Origin: Entoloma clypeatum
Lineage: Eukaryota; Basidiomycota; Agaricomycetes; Agaricales; Entolomataceae
DNA length: 64,000 nucleotides
Direction of reading: 5' to 3'
NCBI GenBank assembly: GCA_963565915.1
Contig: OY751486.1
Location: forward strand, 3,224,001 to 3,288,000
A model generated the notes under the pieces. The model saw only the letters and a program-made list of their open reading frames with translations, was not told the origin of the DNA and made no database searches. Below are positions 18,636 to 30,000 of the stretch, piece by piece (positions within the stretch are counted from its first letter, which is position 1; each line of letters opens with the position of its first letter). The translations under genes were made by a program, and so were the position numbers.

Positions 18636-19483
18636 ATGTACACCCCGACCACCATGAACAAGTTGAGGAAAAGCCCTCCAACCTCTCCCAGGGTATCCTC
18701 TTTTAGTGCCAGTGTGGATACGAGTTCGGCGGGTGGCAGCTCGCGAACGCTCCTGCTCGCCCGGGACATGTCCATCTCACTCAGACCAGGTCCACGGTAC
18801 AGTTCAATATCACCGCCAAGCAAACATTTCCTGTCGTCGCGCCATGACTCTGGAGCACCTCCAACACCGGTATCGCCCACGTCACAGTACTGGGCTGCAC
18901 GCGCCATATCTGCGGAGACGGTGTTGGCTGTCCGAGAGAGGCATCAGAGGGAGTTGCGGGAACTGCTTGATGGGGAGGAGAGTAAACGTGCCGTGAGTAC
19001 TGTGACGCGAACTTCTTGTCTCGTACTGAAGGGATATATTGAACAGCGGGAATTGACCTCCATGGCGGAGCAGTATAAAGAAAAACACGCGTCTCTGGAA
19101 AAAGTCGTGGTGAGGAGGGTTCTTTTACATATCGATGGAAAAAGAAATTTTTTTGAACACCGGGACTATAAACAGACGATCCTTGTCGTTTTTCTTTCTT
19201 CGCTTGTGATGCTGGTCATCTATCTCGCCACGCATTACACGCGACAAAGTGCCGCCAAGTCCCTACCTTACCACTTCACAATCCCCATTTTATCGCCGTT
19301 CACCTCAGTGGTGCGTACTCCTTTTCATTCTTCACAACTATCGTACTGACCCGGCCTCCCGTTCCCCAGGTTGAACATGAGACTTCTGTCATTGGCACCA
19401 AGATCGTTACCATGATTGTGCTGGTGCTTGCAGCTTTGGCCTATCTTTATATTCGACATCGGTTCTTGCGGACCGTCGGTTGA
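18636..19483 (+). CDS. Predicted two-pass membrane protein, spliced
   Basis: Exon 1 runs to 19310; an intron 19311-19369 (GTGCGT...CCCCAG, branch TACTGAC) leads to the last exon ending at TGA 19481-19483. The product has a Ser/Pro-rich cytosolic-looking N-terminus, a helical charged stretch (ETVLAVRERHQRELRELLD, SMAEQYKEKHASLEKV) and two hydrophobic segments (TILVVFLSSLVMLVIYLATHY; IVTMIVLVLAALAYLYI), the second in the last exon, ending HRFLRTVG. Two further in-frame introns are possible: 18992-19045 (GTGAGT...GAACAG) and about 19111-19176 (GTGAGG...AAACAG). Start ATG 18636 or 18654. Family not recognised. Confidence 0.6.
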
Positions 19484-19694
19484 ACCTTTGACTGAAGTGG
19501 GCGGGTTACTCAAAGCCCCCGCGGTTCTCGCCTATTATTTCCCAAGGTCAAGCACAGAGTCGACAAATCAACGGCAAGAGTCTATTGCGTCCTCTTCGGG
19601 AGTTCAACAGAGCATGGGCGGGGGATGTCTGATCCATACTGCACACAAATGTCGACATCTCTACCTCTCCCAGTGCAACCCCCCATTCAAGCTC

Positions 19695-20559
19695 TCATCG
19701 CGCTGTAGTCTGCTGTCCACCTGTCTTCTCAGCTAATCGGTCAGTAATAGGAGCATCTGCCATGTTCTGAGCTGGTATCTCAAGCTTGGAATTCACATCT
19801 TTTTGTGGTGATCTCGTGTCGCCCTTGAACCCGACATAATATATCCTCGTGACTTCTTCGCCAGTGGCTTCACTCTACACCCAACAGGATACGCCGCCAG
19901 ATGAACACGTTGGACGCTTAAACAATGAGACCGGGGAGGGACGTACGAAGAAGAGGGATACGGAGGTTATGCTGGCGAATGCCGCTACGCGCAGTGGGTA
20001 TTCGACGACCTTTGCTTCGCCCTCCAAGAGGCTGATGTTGAGCTGTGGTTTCGTGGTTTCGGCGTCTTCGAAATCTACGATTGTGGCGTGGTTGGTGTAG
20101 ATTCGGAGGTGACGTGGCGCATGGTCTCCCCGCCCTTTTGGAAGGCTTTTTTAACCCGTGGGGGAGACCGAGAGATGGAGGACAAGGAGAACTCACCGAC
20201 TTTGAGCAGTATAGCTTTCAGTCGGACATTCTGTGTGAATGGAATATGAAGGATAACCTGCAGAGAGCCTGTTAGGGCTTTCGTCATGTCTCGAGTGAAA
20301 CCCACCTGGTCATCTACACCAGAATCCGCGAATTTGACGGTATCTTCGCGTTGATCCCAGGGTTTGATGACTGCTTTCGCATCCTCTGGAACGGCTAAAT
20401 TGAGACCATGTACTCTGATAAGATGAGAGACCCAGCCAAATCGGCAGAACTGGGATCGGAAAACCGAGATACTTGCCTATCTTTGTCTATCACTCCGTAT
20501 AGATTAGAAAGCTCTGTTCCAACAAGATTCAAAGCAACTGAGTGGTTATCGTCCGACAT
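19695..20559 (-). CDS. PITHD1: PITH-domain protein (PITHD1-like), five exons, 206 aa
   Basis: Exons on the minus strand: 20559-20477, 20414-20306, 20257-20197, 20134-19947, 19874-19695. Introns: 20476-20415 (GC-AG type, GCAAGT...ATCAG), 20305-20258 (branch CTAAC), 20196-20135, 19946-19875. The 621 coding bases give 206 residues, close to the 211 of human PITHD1. PITH-domain marks: YGVIDKDRVHGLN, KPWDQREDT, VDDQVILHIPFTQNVR, KAILLKVGRGDHAPRHLRIY, and YYVGFKGDT near the end. PITH domains bind the proteasome in thioredoxin-like TXNL1; the stand-alone form is cytosolic with a poorly defined role. It is divergent with uS5m. Splice sites were placed by reading frame; the 20135 acceptor (AAAAG) is unusual. 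Confidence 0.9.
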
Positions 20560-20621
20560 AAGGTAGTATGTAGTCATGTGACTTGCAAACATTTTCGTGT
20601 TGGCGACAGAACGACCAGCAA
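20560..20621. promoter_or_regulatory. Bidirectional promoter region between PITHD1-like and uS5m genes
   Basis: Only 62 bp separate the two start codons, so core promoter and 5' leaders must overlap. No TATA box is seen. Confidence 0.6.
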
Positions 20622-22497
20622 ATGTTCCGTCTTTCCCGACATCTCACCCGCCCCAGCACTGTTCAACGCGCCTTGCGTGCCCAGGGACCGTCCGGGCCAC
20701 GTAGCGCCCTCCTTGCGGTGTTCAGTCACAAATATGCCAGTTCAAGCACGCCCAGGAGACCACTGGACAAGTATGGTAGACTGCTCGCTTCTCTACGGCC
20801 CGGTATGAAGGAGGACGAGATGGCAATTACTATCGCGGCCCTTTTCTGGTCGACGAACAATGCTGTGAAGCTGGAAATGCTTCAGGACGAGCTTAAGCCG
20901 TACATTGCGAAATTCAACAAGGATTCGCTTTACAAGAAGGTGAACCACTTCCTGAACAACCCCCCGGTGGACAACTTTGATTCGGTCTTGGCCAAACTTC
21001 CTGAAAGTGTGTTTCGTATATACCTTGCAACGAGTCGCCCTTGACTTATGTCACGTTTAGTTAAGGAGGATGTCCAAGAGGACGAAGCAAAGTCGGTAGA
21101 GAGTACGAAGCATTGGACGGAGAATGAAGGTAGCTATTCTGCTCAGCTATATTTTCTAGGACTCACTGCTTGGCGTTATGAAGGGGCTTCAAACGACCCA
21201 TCCTTGCCTACTCCAGCTGAACAGCTCTCTGCGCACCTCCAGACTCGCGAAGTGCGCCGGGCGATGGAAATGATGGAGCCGGAGTATCTAGAAGAACTGC
21301 AAGAGATGATGGGCCGCATATATCACGAAAATACGGGCGACGAGGACATGGAGGTCCTAGACCGCATCGCCCATTTCCTTTCATATCATGGACTCGGCCT
21401 CAAGTATAACAGACGGCTGGAGCCAATTCAAGAAGACAGAAAAGTTGACTACTTGGGTGAATATGAGAGCCTGATTGGGGAGCCTCTAGAGCGCGATCTC
21501 CCCAGTAAGTCAGATCATCATCAAAGTGTTTCCACCGGCTCACCTCCAGTGATAGAGGAAGACGAAACACCCTCTTCGCCAGGACCACCTAGACTAAATT
21601 TGACGAGTTCCCAACCAGGTATGGTTCCTCTCTTATGACGCGCGCCTTGCCTCTTCTAATTGTCAAACACACAACACAGACCCAACAGAAACCGAAGAAG
21701 CACCACCTCGGAGGCCTTACCCAGACTTAATGACGTCCGACCCGCTCCTGGACTCTCGTGACGTCCTAGAGCTCCCCCCAAGCAAAGACAGTCCTTACCA
21801 CAACCGCGTCGTCGTCCGCAACCACTACCCCATCTTCCAAGAATACCGTGACCTAAATCCACCTGACATCCAGGGGAACCCCGACCTCAGCCCAACCACC
21901 ACCGACCTCATCGACGAAACCGCCTCAGAGGAGATCATCCCTCGGACACGCGTCAAGTACAGGTTCCCACTCGTCGCGCGGCGCGTGACGCAGCAAACGG
22001 GCAAGGGCAAGATCCACCGGCAGTACGTGCTCATGGTCGTCGGGAACGGCGACGGGCTCGTCGGCCTGGGGCAGGGCAAGGACGAGGACGCACCGCGTGC
22101 GCAGGCCAAGGCGTACGCGCAGGCGGTGCGGAACCTGGACTGGGTGGAGCGCTTCGAGGACCGCACGATATGGACGGACATGGAGACGAAGCTCGGTGCG
22201 ACGCAGATCATCATGCGCCCGCGCCCGCTCGGGTTCGGGCTGCAGTGCAATCCGAATCTGCACCAGGTGTTCAAGGCGGCGGGGATCAAGGATATCAGTG
22301 CGAAGGTGTGGGGGAGCCGGAACCCGATCAATGTCATCAAGGCGGTTTTCCGTGTTCTTCAGGCTGGACATGCACCGTTGGCCATGGGCGATGGGATTGG
22401 GGGCCCGGGGCGGAAGCTGAATAAGGGGAGGGGGCTGAGGAGTAAGGGCGATGTAGAGCGGGAACGTGGAAGGCAGTTGATCAGCTTGAGGAAATGA
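20622..22497 (+). CDS. MRPS5: Mitochondrial small-subunit ribosomal protein uS5m
   Basis: Exons 20622-21006, 21061-21618 and 21680-22497 (introns GTGTGT...TTTAG, 54 nt, and GTATGG...ACACAG, 61 nt) give 586 residues. The N-terminus is Arg/Ser/Leu rich without acids (MFRLSRHLTRPSTVQRALR), a mitochondrial presequence. Residues from about 405 are the S5 fold: RFPLVARRVTQQTGKGK, VGNGDGLVGLGQGK, then the C-terminal part GFGLQCNPNLHQVFKAAGIKD and NPINVIKAVFRVL. uS5 lines the mRNA entry and decoding region. The long middle (residues 130-400) is a fungal extension, Pro/acid rich. A further in-frame 54-nt intron at about 21131-21184 cannot be excluded. The start is the ATG at 20622 rather than the upstream in-frame one, because it gives the presequence directly. 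Confidence 0.92.
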
Positions 22498-23730
22498 TGT
22501 GGTCATCCTTTGCAACAGTGATTTTTCTTCCCCCCCCCCCCCCTTCGTTATCATGGCAATCTAATATTTCACCGTTCGTCGCCCTATATTTCCCGGCCAT
22601 GCTGCACGTTTCCTTTGGGGGAAAAAAAGATCCTTCCGGCTGGCTCCTGTCGAACCCTCCCTTGGTCAAACGGAACGAAGTGGAAACTTGAAAGAAAAAA
22701 ATTTGTCATTCTCTCGCGACGATACTACTATCCATGCTATATATGCTCCCATATCCCTTCAAGTTAATTGAATCACCTACATATCAAGAGCTGGAACCCG
22801 TTCCTGACATTTCAAACCTCGCAAATATCCGTCTGGCCATTTGTCTTTCCAAGAAATTATGGACCCTCCTCACACACACACACCCCTGCAGGCTCCCAGC
22901 CCCGATTCTCCAAGGATTTTCGCGGCTGCCACTCAAGCTTTTTTTGTTTCATCAGAATGCTTCCAGAGAGCATGTCTGATAAACGAGGGGGGAACGAGTC
23001 CATCAAGCTCCCGGAACGGAGGGGCGGTGCCTGGCAGTATCAACTCATGATCTTTGACATCAATTTACCGGGTCCCGTAAGCGCCAAGTATGCATATGTA
23101 ACTTGAGTAGACGATGTTTCTTTCTGATTTCTAATTGCAGTGTGTGGATGTGTCATTTGCATCGTGTTGTACGATCGATTTCTAATGCGTAAGTTGATTG
23201 AGAGTGTGCTACCTGGTGTGCTACAGATGAAGAAACGAGAGAAGAAAAAAAAGGGGGTCGTGGAAAGTAGTTAATGTGATTATCCACGGAGTAAGAAGGC
23301 GAAGTGAACAATCGTATATACCAGGCCTGGTCAGGACGAAAAAAAAAATTGTGTGGCATTAAACAACATGAGGGGGAGTTGCGTCGAAGGAGGGCGTTAA
23401 TAAGTATCTGAAGGGGTTGCGAGTTTGTTATGAATTACATGCTTGAGGTGGGATGCACGATGCGAAATGATGCTGATGATGATGATGAAAAATGAAGGAA
23501 CAAATGACGATGCTGGATGATGATGATGCAGAGGAGGGAGAATCATGAACGGGGACAAATGCAATGCCGAGTCGGAATAAATTTTTAAGGGAGTGGTGTG
23601 GGCAAAGTATGCGTCGAAAGTTAATAACATTAGTTTTGAACGAATCTCAAACGAGCCCCAAGGGTCCCGGATTAACCGGGGGTCGGACCTTGAGGCGCAT
23701 CGCGAGACGAGACACCCTTACTACCGCGTG
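22498..23730. other. Intergenic, no gene seen
   Basis: Shared 3' region of two convergent genes. Holds a C-run near 22531, a CA-run near 22873 and GATGAT microsatellites at 23472-23530. Short ORFs show no coding character. Confidence 0.55.
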
Positions 23731-25967
23731 TCATTGTGCGCCAGCGTAGGCAAAGAATCTTCCGGGCATGAACCAGTGTCTGGGCGAACGAAAAGGCGAA
23801 GGGCGCTGATCTTGCGGAAGAGGGCGTTGGAGGGTGACCTCGGCCGGCGAGCAGTACCCGCCGCCGTAGTTGTAGTGAGCTTGGGGAGTCGGGGGAGGTG
23901 GAGCCGCTTGCGGAGTGCCAGCCCAGGGAGGCGAGAAACATGTCGCATAAGGCGCTTGATCGCGCGGAGGGGCCGCAAGATGCCCGGCAGGATTATTCCT
24001 GCCAGGTGAAAACGCCGCAGCTGGTGCAGGCGGTGGAGGAGTGGGTGGCGGCGATGCACGAGGGAAGAACTTGATAGGGCTGAAGAGACTAGTTGTTTTG
24101 GGTTTAGGGGAAGGGCTGTTGGATTTTCGGGACGTAAATAATGATAATGGAGGCCTTGAGGGAGGGGGAACGTCGGTCATCATGGCATAAAAGGACGGAG
24201 AGGGCTGACTTGGCTGGGGATGGAGACACTGCACCTGTGGGTCCTCCGACCAAGTGATGTTCGGTGAAGGGGTCGGAGATCTTGAGAAAAACATGTCGCT
24301 ATCGCCAGCGAAGCTATCAGAGGAATAAATAGACGGAGAAGACATCTCCGTCACCGGCGAGGCCCAGACAGGGGAATCCAGTTCCTTCATTTCGTTGTCG
24401 CTCAAGGAGGCGGTCATGGCCACTGGCATGAAAAGAGACGCCTTCGACTCGGACACAGCACTCGCGAAGAAAAAGGAGGATGCGTAAGGGTCGTCATCCA
24501 CTGCGGTATGCATCATAGACGTTCCCCCTGAGAAAGAGGTAGGCAGGCTCGCGTTGGGGTTGTGAAGACGCGAGGACTGGAGAAAGTTGGTCTCGATGGT
24601 AAGCCCTTTGCGCGGTGCAAGGTGAGTGTTGTTGGCAAACGCGAGATCGAAACTATTGGGGGTGATAGGTAACGAAGAGTCCGGCAGCGAGGCCGGTGAA
24701 GCCGGGGTTGATGGGCGGTCGCGCGGCGAAATAGAAGAAGTGGGCGATTCAAACGCCCAGGTGGCCCTTCCCGACGAGAATTCTGACCAAGGAACACCAT
24801 ATGACGAGTCCTTGTCGATTGAATCGCCAGAGTTCCGTGCAAAGACGATGTCTGAGTTCGGGTAGGACTCTTTGCTCCAGTGAGACTGAAAGACCACGCT
24901 TTCCGACTTCGGAGCCGGAGACACCGCCTTGGTGCTCTCAGACGACTCCTCGTCGCTGTCGATGTCCATACCCGCTTCCCAGGGGCAGCGCGCCATGCTC
25001 CCTTCGAAGACGACGTCGTCAGAGTAGAATGAATGCACATCAGCAATGGCATGGCGAAGTTCTCGCAGAGTTATCCGCTCCCTCCAGTCGACCTCGAGCA
25101 TGCGGGTGAGGAGGTCGTTGAGCTCGTTGGAAATAGGAAGAACAGTCGGAAGAAAGCCGAGTGGGTCTCGAAGATAAGCTCGGAAAGTGGGGTCATCCGG
25201 AGTCGCAGACTTCCACGGATTCCGTCCTGTGGCGAGATTGAGAAGAATGATTCCTAGCGACCAGATGTCGTTGAATAAAGGGGAATAATCTCCGGTTGGG
25301 GCGAACTCTCCACCCTGGCATTCTGTGATGCACGAGGTCAGCATGTGCCAACCTTATCATGATGGAAGAACAACGAACCTGGACTCATATGATAAACGCT
25401 TCCAGTGCGGAACTCCTGGCTCAGTTTATCGGTGGTTGCAAGGCCAAAATCAGTGATGGCAATGCGGTAGCCATCGTCAAAGCAGAGGACGTTCTCCGGC
25501 TTCAGGTCCCGGTGATAGATACCAAGGCTGTGGCAATAGTCAACTGCGTCAAGCAGCTGTAGGAAAACGTGCTTTATCAGAACGTCGTCGCCGAGGTAGC
25601 GGCAGTTGTGGAGAATCTGCGTGAACAAGTCGTGGTCGGGGGCGTAGTCCAAGATAATATATGTGCGGTTGTACTCCTCGACCACACGATGGAGAGTGAT
25701 CACGTTTGGGTGGGGGCTGGCGATCTGGTGGAGCGTTATCTCGCGGACGTGGATCTGTCGCTGGCGATTCAGCTGGTGGGGCTGAGCGACGAGGCATTTG
25801 ACGGCGTAGGACTTGGGGTTGGGAGAACGAGTGTCCACTGCCCGGTAAACGACGCCATAACCACCCACGCCTAGCACCTCCACGAGTTCCAGGGAACCCC
25901 CATCAATGAGAGTCCCGACGGGAGGATGCAGATTGGAGGATACAGCGGAGGAGGATTTGTGCGACAT
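23731..25967 (-). CDS. Serine/threonine protein kinase, Ran1/Sks1-like, 726 aa
   Basis: Exons 25967-25379 and 25322-23731; the intron (GTTCGT...CACAG, branch GCTGAC, 56 nt) falls inside the SPE motif. The kinase domain spans about residues 26-310: glycine loop GVGGYG (33-38), Lys57, Glu76, HRDLKPEN (152-159), DFG (173-175), SPE (195-197), DIWSLGIILLNLATGRNPW. The HRD-DFGLATT-SPECQ pattern resembles fungal Ran1/Pat1, Sks1 and Vhs1 kinases, which act in nutrient and meiosis control. After it a disordered tail of about 400 residues is Ser/Pro rich, with TP/SP sites. It is complete, all catalytic residues present. The subfamily placement is from motif likeness only. Confidence 0.92.
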
Positions 25968-27480
25968 GGAGACTGAGTGGAACTGGAAATGGTCAAGAGA
26001 CCGAGGAGAATGTAAGCACCAGTGCGAACAAGGTCTTCAAAGATACAGAAAGAAGATTGAGAACGTTCCTATTATAAGGTCGGAAACGTTTTCGCCAATT
26101 CGGCTAAGCGTGACTGACGCCCCTCCGGCGCGTGTTCATGATCAAACATGAGGTATCAAAACGACCTTACTCACCAAGCCTCGGACACGGTTTGATGCGT
26201 CAAAAGATGATGGTAGGGCTAAACAGGGTGATGGGGCTGATTTGGGGTGCTGAGTACGTCGGAACACGTTGACCCAACATCTCTGCGTCAGTATATAAGT
26301 ACGTCCTCAGACGTGGCGGCGGGATATGGATTTCGAATTGTGGTCATGGGGGCGTCCCTGAAGCATGGTGCTGATCTGGATTGGCTGAAATGAAGCCAGA
26401 TCGAGGAGTGTACCCAGGGCCTGATCGGTGCGTGTATACGGAAGCAAGGTTGGAGGGTGGGAGCAAGTGTCTACGGCCTGAAAGTACAGCAAGGACAGCA
26501 CGTTCTGTGATAATATAAAAACCGGTCCATTGTGGTCCCTCGGTAAGACTCTTGCGGGGAGAGTGGGAAGAGTCGGTCGCAGCACAGCATCGCCGACTTG
26601 AAATCGCGTCCGAAAATTCCGTAGCCGTCGTGCTCTGCGCCTGTGCGCCAAAGATGTGGTGAAAATGATCACTGACAGAAGACAAGGGAAGCACATTAAT
26701 CGATAGGGGGTGGAGCCTTGAGCTCTAAATTGGTTGTTCCGCTGAAGTTTGGAATGGAGATAGGATCTTAACCGACATTTGAGGTGGACTTGAGGTTGAA
26801 AATGGGTCGGCAGCGGCTGTGGAATAATTACGTCTCCAAAATACGTCGTTTAACATCACCTGCAGCCTTCCGCATGTCGCATGATCGAGGTGTAGTAAGT
26901 ACGTCCACAGTCCTTCAAGTTCGTGGATGATAAAGGAATAGGAATCAACCACCTACCTGTCGTTATGGAGATGGAGGAGATCCTCAGAGTCCAATCTATG
27001 TATAAGATTCGTGAACAATGGCGGCGCGCACTGGCCGATCATCATTCCTCCAACGGCTCGTTCGTAATTTCATTTTTTCAGTACCATGTGTCAGTTAGTT
27101 GGTTTGGAATTATGATCTATATCATCTGGAGGGCCGATTCGGCGCCAAAATTTGGGGTGTGGGCTACTTCCACTACTGACGGCTGGGACACATTGGCGCG
27201 AGCGCGACCTTCACGTGAACGAATATTAGCCGAGTATTACCCGTGAAGCCCCGCGTCCCGTTTGTTTGTGTCTGATTGATCACGTGCATGTGGCAATTTA
27301 AAGTCATTTGCGGTGTCGTTCCGCCTTGGCCTTGTATTTTGCTCATCGACGTCGCCAGCGCCGACCCCACCTCTATACCCCTTCTGCTCATCTTTGAAAT
27401 ATATCTCCACCTTGCATACTCCAACTTAATCCCACATACACGAGCACAATCAATCCGCCGTCTAGAATATCATCCATCAG
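25968..27480. other. Intergenic, no gene seen
   Basis: Shared 5' region of the kinase (leftward) and the KEN-box gene (rightward). Short ORFs on both strands, longest 129 codons, lack coding character. No clear TATA or CCAAT elements picked out. Confidence 0.5.
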
Positions 27481-28390
27481 ATGTCTGCTCGTAGCTTCAC
27501 CGTCTTCCAGGACGCACCACTCAGCGAACCCACACGCTCTCGGGCTCCGAGCGTCTCCTCAGGCGCTGCGCCACTTTCCGTGAAACCAGTGAATGCAAAC
27601 CAGGCCACCACCCTTACTACCACCGAGAAGGAAAACTTGCACCCTCTGACCGGCGAACGAGCGGGTACCGTTAACAACACCAAGAAGCGGAAAACGTCGG
27701 TGCTGGTTACCAAGGCCCAAGCGCCTCTTGCGAGCAAGAAGCAGAAGGAATCGAAGGAGGTGACGTCGGCGCCCGAGCCGAAGAAGCGTAAATCGACTAC
27801 CACGTCAGGCGCGAAGGCTAAGGCCGCCATCAAGAAGGATGGAAAGTCCGCGGGCTCATCGCGGAAGGGGATGAAGCGGATGTTGCGCAAGGTATCATCG
27901 CTGCCAAAGGTGGATGAGGAAGCTGAAGTAGAGAGGGAACGAGGCAAGATATCTCAGGCACAGATCGACTCGCGATGCTACGATTTGACCGTGAAGCCTT
28001 TGGCCGATCTCTCACAGGCTTATGAGCAAAGCTCGTCCCTCGAGACGCTCGCACCTGGAGAAGAGAAGGAGAAGTTCCGGCCCGTGAAGGTCAGTCATCG
28101 TGTTCATTGCCAGGTTGCAGCGTGTGTTGTTAATCATGATCCTCAAACTCTAGGCATCATCCGTCGAACCCGACATTCGTGATTACTTTTCTTCACCACC
28201 ACAATCAGCTGCTCTACCAACAGCTCCTGCGATCTCGCCATCGATCTCATCTCTGGAAGCACGTTCGTTCTCCACCCCGGAGCGCAAGCAGATTTATGCC
28301 GCGTTCACCTTCACATCCCCCTCGCCATCGAGTGAGCGATATAGCAAGGCCACTCGCGCCACCAGCGTCCCATGTCTGGAGCTTGTGTAA
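27481..28390 (+). CDS. Basic nuclear-type protein with a KEN box, spliced (281 aa)
   Basis: Exon 1 27481-28089, intron 28090-28153 (GTCAGT...CTCTAG, 64 nt), exon 2 28154-28390. The N-terminus has TEKENLHPLTG, a KEN box of the kind recognised by APC/C for destruction. Residues 60-150 are Lys/Ser/Ala rich with several nuclear-localisation patches (KKRK, KKRKS). An acid/Leu segment follows (SRCYDLTVKPLADLSQAYE), then a Ser/Pro tail (DYFSSPPQSA, TPERKQIYAAF). No domain is recognised. A cell-cycle-regulated chromatin or cyclin-linked protein is a guess from the KEN box and basic region. A CDK-type TPER site lies in exon 2. Confidence 0.75.
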
Positions 28391-30000
28391 AATTCAAAAT
28401 AAAACCTCCGGACCCCGGCCCGTTCACGATGGTTGTATGACCAAGAAAACGTCGTTGGGCCCGTCGACTTCTTGACGGTTCATCGCGGGCAACGCCATCA
28501 TCATTATATACCAGTCCGGCCGCATGACCTCACGTCGCCCATGAAACCCGCTCTCCATTGCACTGCACTCATTTCTCTTTGCCAATGTATCCCTCCCCCA
28601 ACAAACATCGCATCATTATAATCATTTATTCCTATCCTCTTCATTGTTCATCTGCACATATTTGTCATTTATTCATTCCATATATTTCTCGCATCTTGAT
28701 TTTTCTTTACCATATGCTCATCGTCTCCCTCCCCACCAACTTTTTACGGCTACAACATTTTCCCCTCGAGAGCACATCATTCCCCATCTCACCCAGCCGT
28801 TAAGCATGTCGCCGCCTTGGTCTGTCTCCCCATATAACCTGTATTTTATCAAAGGCTTGGGTGGAAATCCCGTAACTTGTAGTGATCGGCATCCTCAGTC
28901 CGCGTCAAGGGCGTTCTCGCATCCAAAAATTGCAACTTCTAGACTCTTTTAGCGCGCTATCAAGCCAAGCCCTGTACAAGTTTGTACTTAACAGTCACCG
29001 GTTACCTGTCAACCGCTGAAAATGACGAGAAAGGCACAGAGACTACATATATATGCAGGGCCAACCAAGTCAAGTCCATCGATATCTTATCATATATCAT
29101 CATCACCACTTGACCACCACAGACCACCACTCACCTCCACAAGCTCCGACTCCGTCGCAAGATTGCAGTAGAAAGGCAATTTAATCTTTCGTATTGGCAC
29201 TCGATCGAATCGGCGGTCATCCATGGGTGAAGATAAGGGAAGATATGTGATGTAAACAAACAGGAACAAATGCGCCAGACTCTTTCCTCGAATCATTCGA
29301 CGACCTCCGACATACTATCCGTGCATTTCAATTCAAAAACCTCGCGTCGTCGGTGAATGAGCAGGTTTTGCCTCAGCAGGGCATGGCCACAAGCACGGTC
29401 ATGGGTGAAGATAAGGGAAGATATTATGATTGTAAACGAACGGGAACAAATGCGCCAGACTACCCACCAACTCCGACCCCACTGGCATGACACCGGACAG
29501 AATCGGAGCATATGTCCCTCTTGGCGTCGGAAATGCGGCGCCGATGTCATGATATATAGTTTGCATAGTGTGGTACGCGAACATCGAGCGCTCAGGATCT
29601 GGTGTGGAAGCTTAAATGACTAGTCATGCCTAGGTGACACTGCCCTGTGCGACCAGCCTCCAGGCACCTACGTAGCTTGTCCCTAGCCGCACAGGCGCCT
29701 GAGTGTTATCGACACTGCTGAGTTTGCCGCGTGACTAGCTGTACATGTCGTTGGTCATTCGGGCAGAATTCATCTAAACAGGCAATGGCTGGGAAACGAC
29801 ATAAAAACTGGAGCATTTCGACCGCACCTTGTATCAACCTACATTGGTTACTCCCCGCTTCTGAGCATTCAACTTTCGCAAACCCAACCGCTGGCAAGTG
29901 AAAACATAAACATTTGCCCATTCGCTCACGCCGTCACATAGGGACATAGCAACGGATACTGTACTAAGTAACTTGCAATTTTCTGCGCGATATCAGGGAT
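28391..30000. other. Intergenic with a duplicated 60-bp segment
   Basis: No gene recognised. Pyrimidine-rich 3' region to about 28800, then unique sequence holding the direct repeat at 29222-29281 and 29400-29461. Short ORFs across the repeat share a peptide in the minus sense only because of the duplication. Confidence 0.5.
29222..29461. repeat. Direct repeat of about 60 bp (29222-29281 and 29400-29461)
   Basis: Both copies run from CATGGGTGAAGATAAGGG to ATGCGCCAGACT with a few substitutions and small indels, 178 bp apart. Nothing else in the window matches. Confidence 0.75.
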
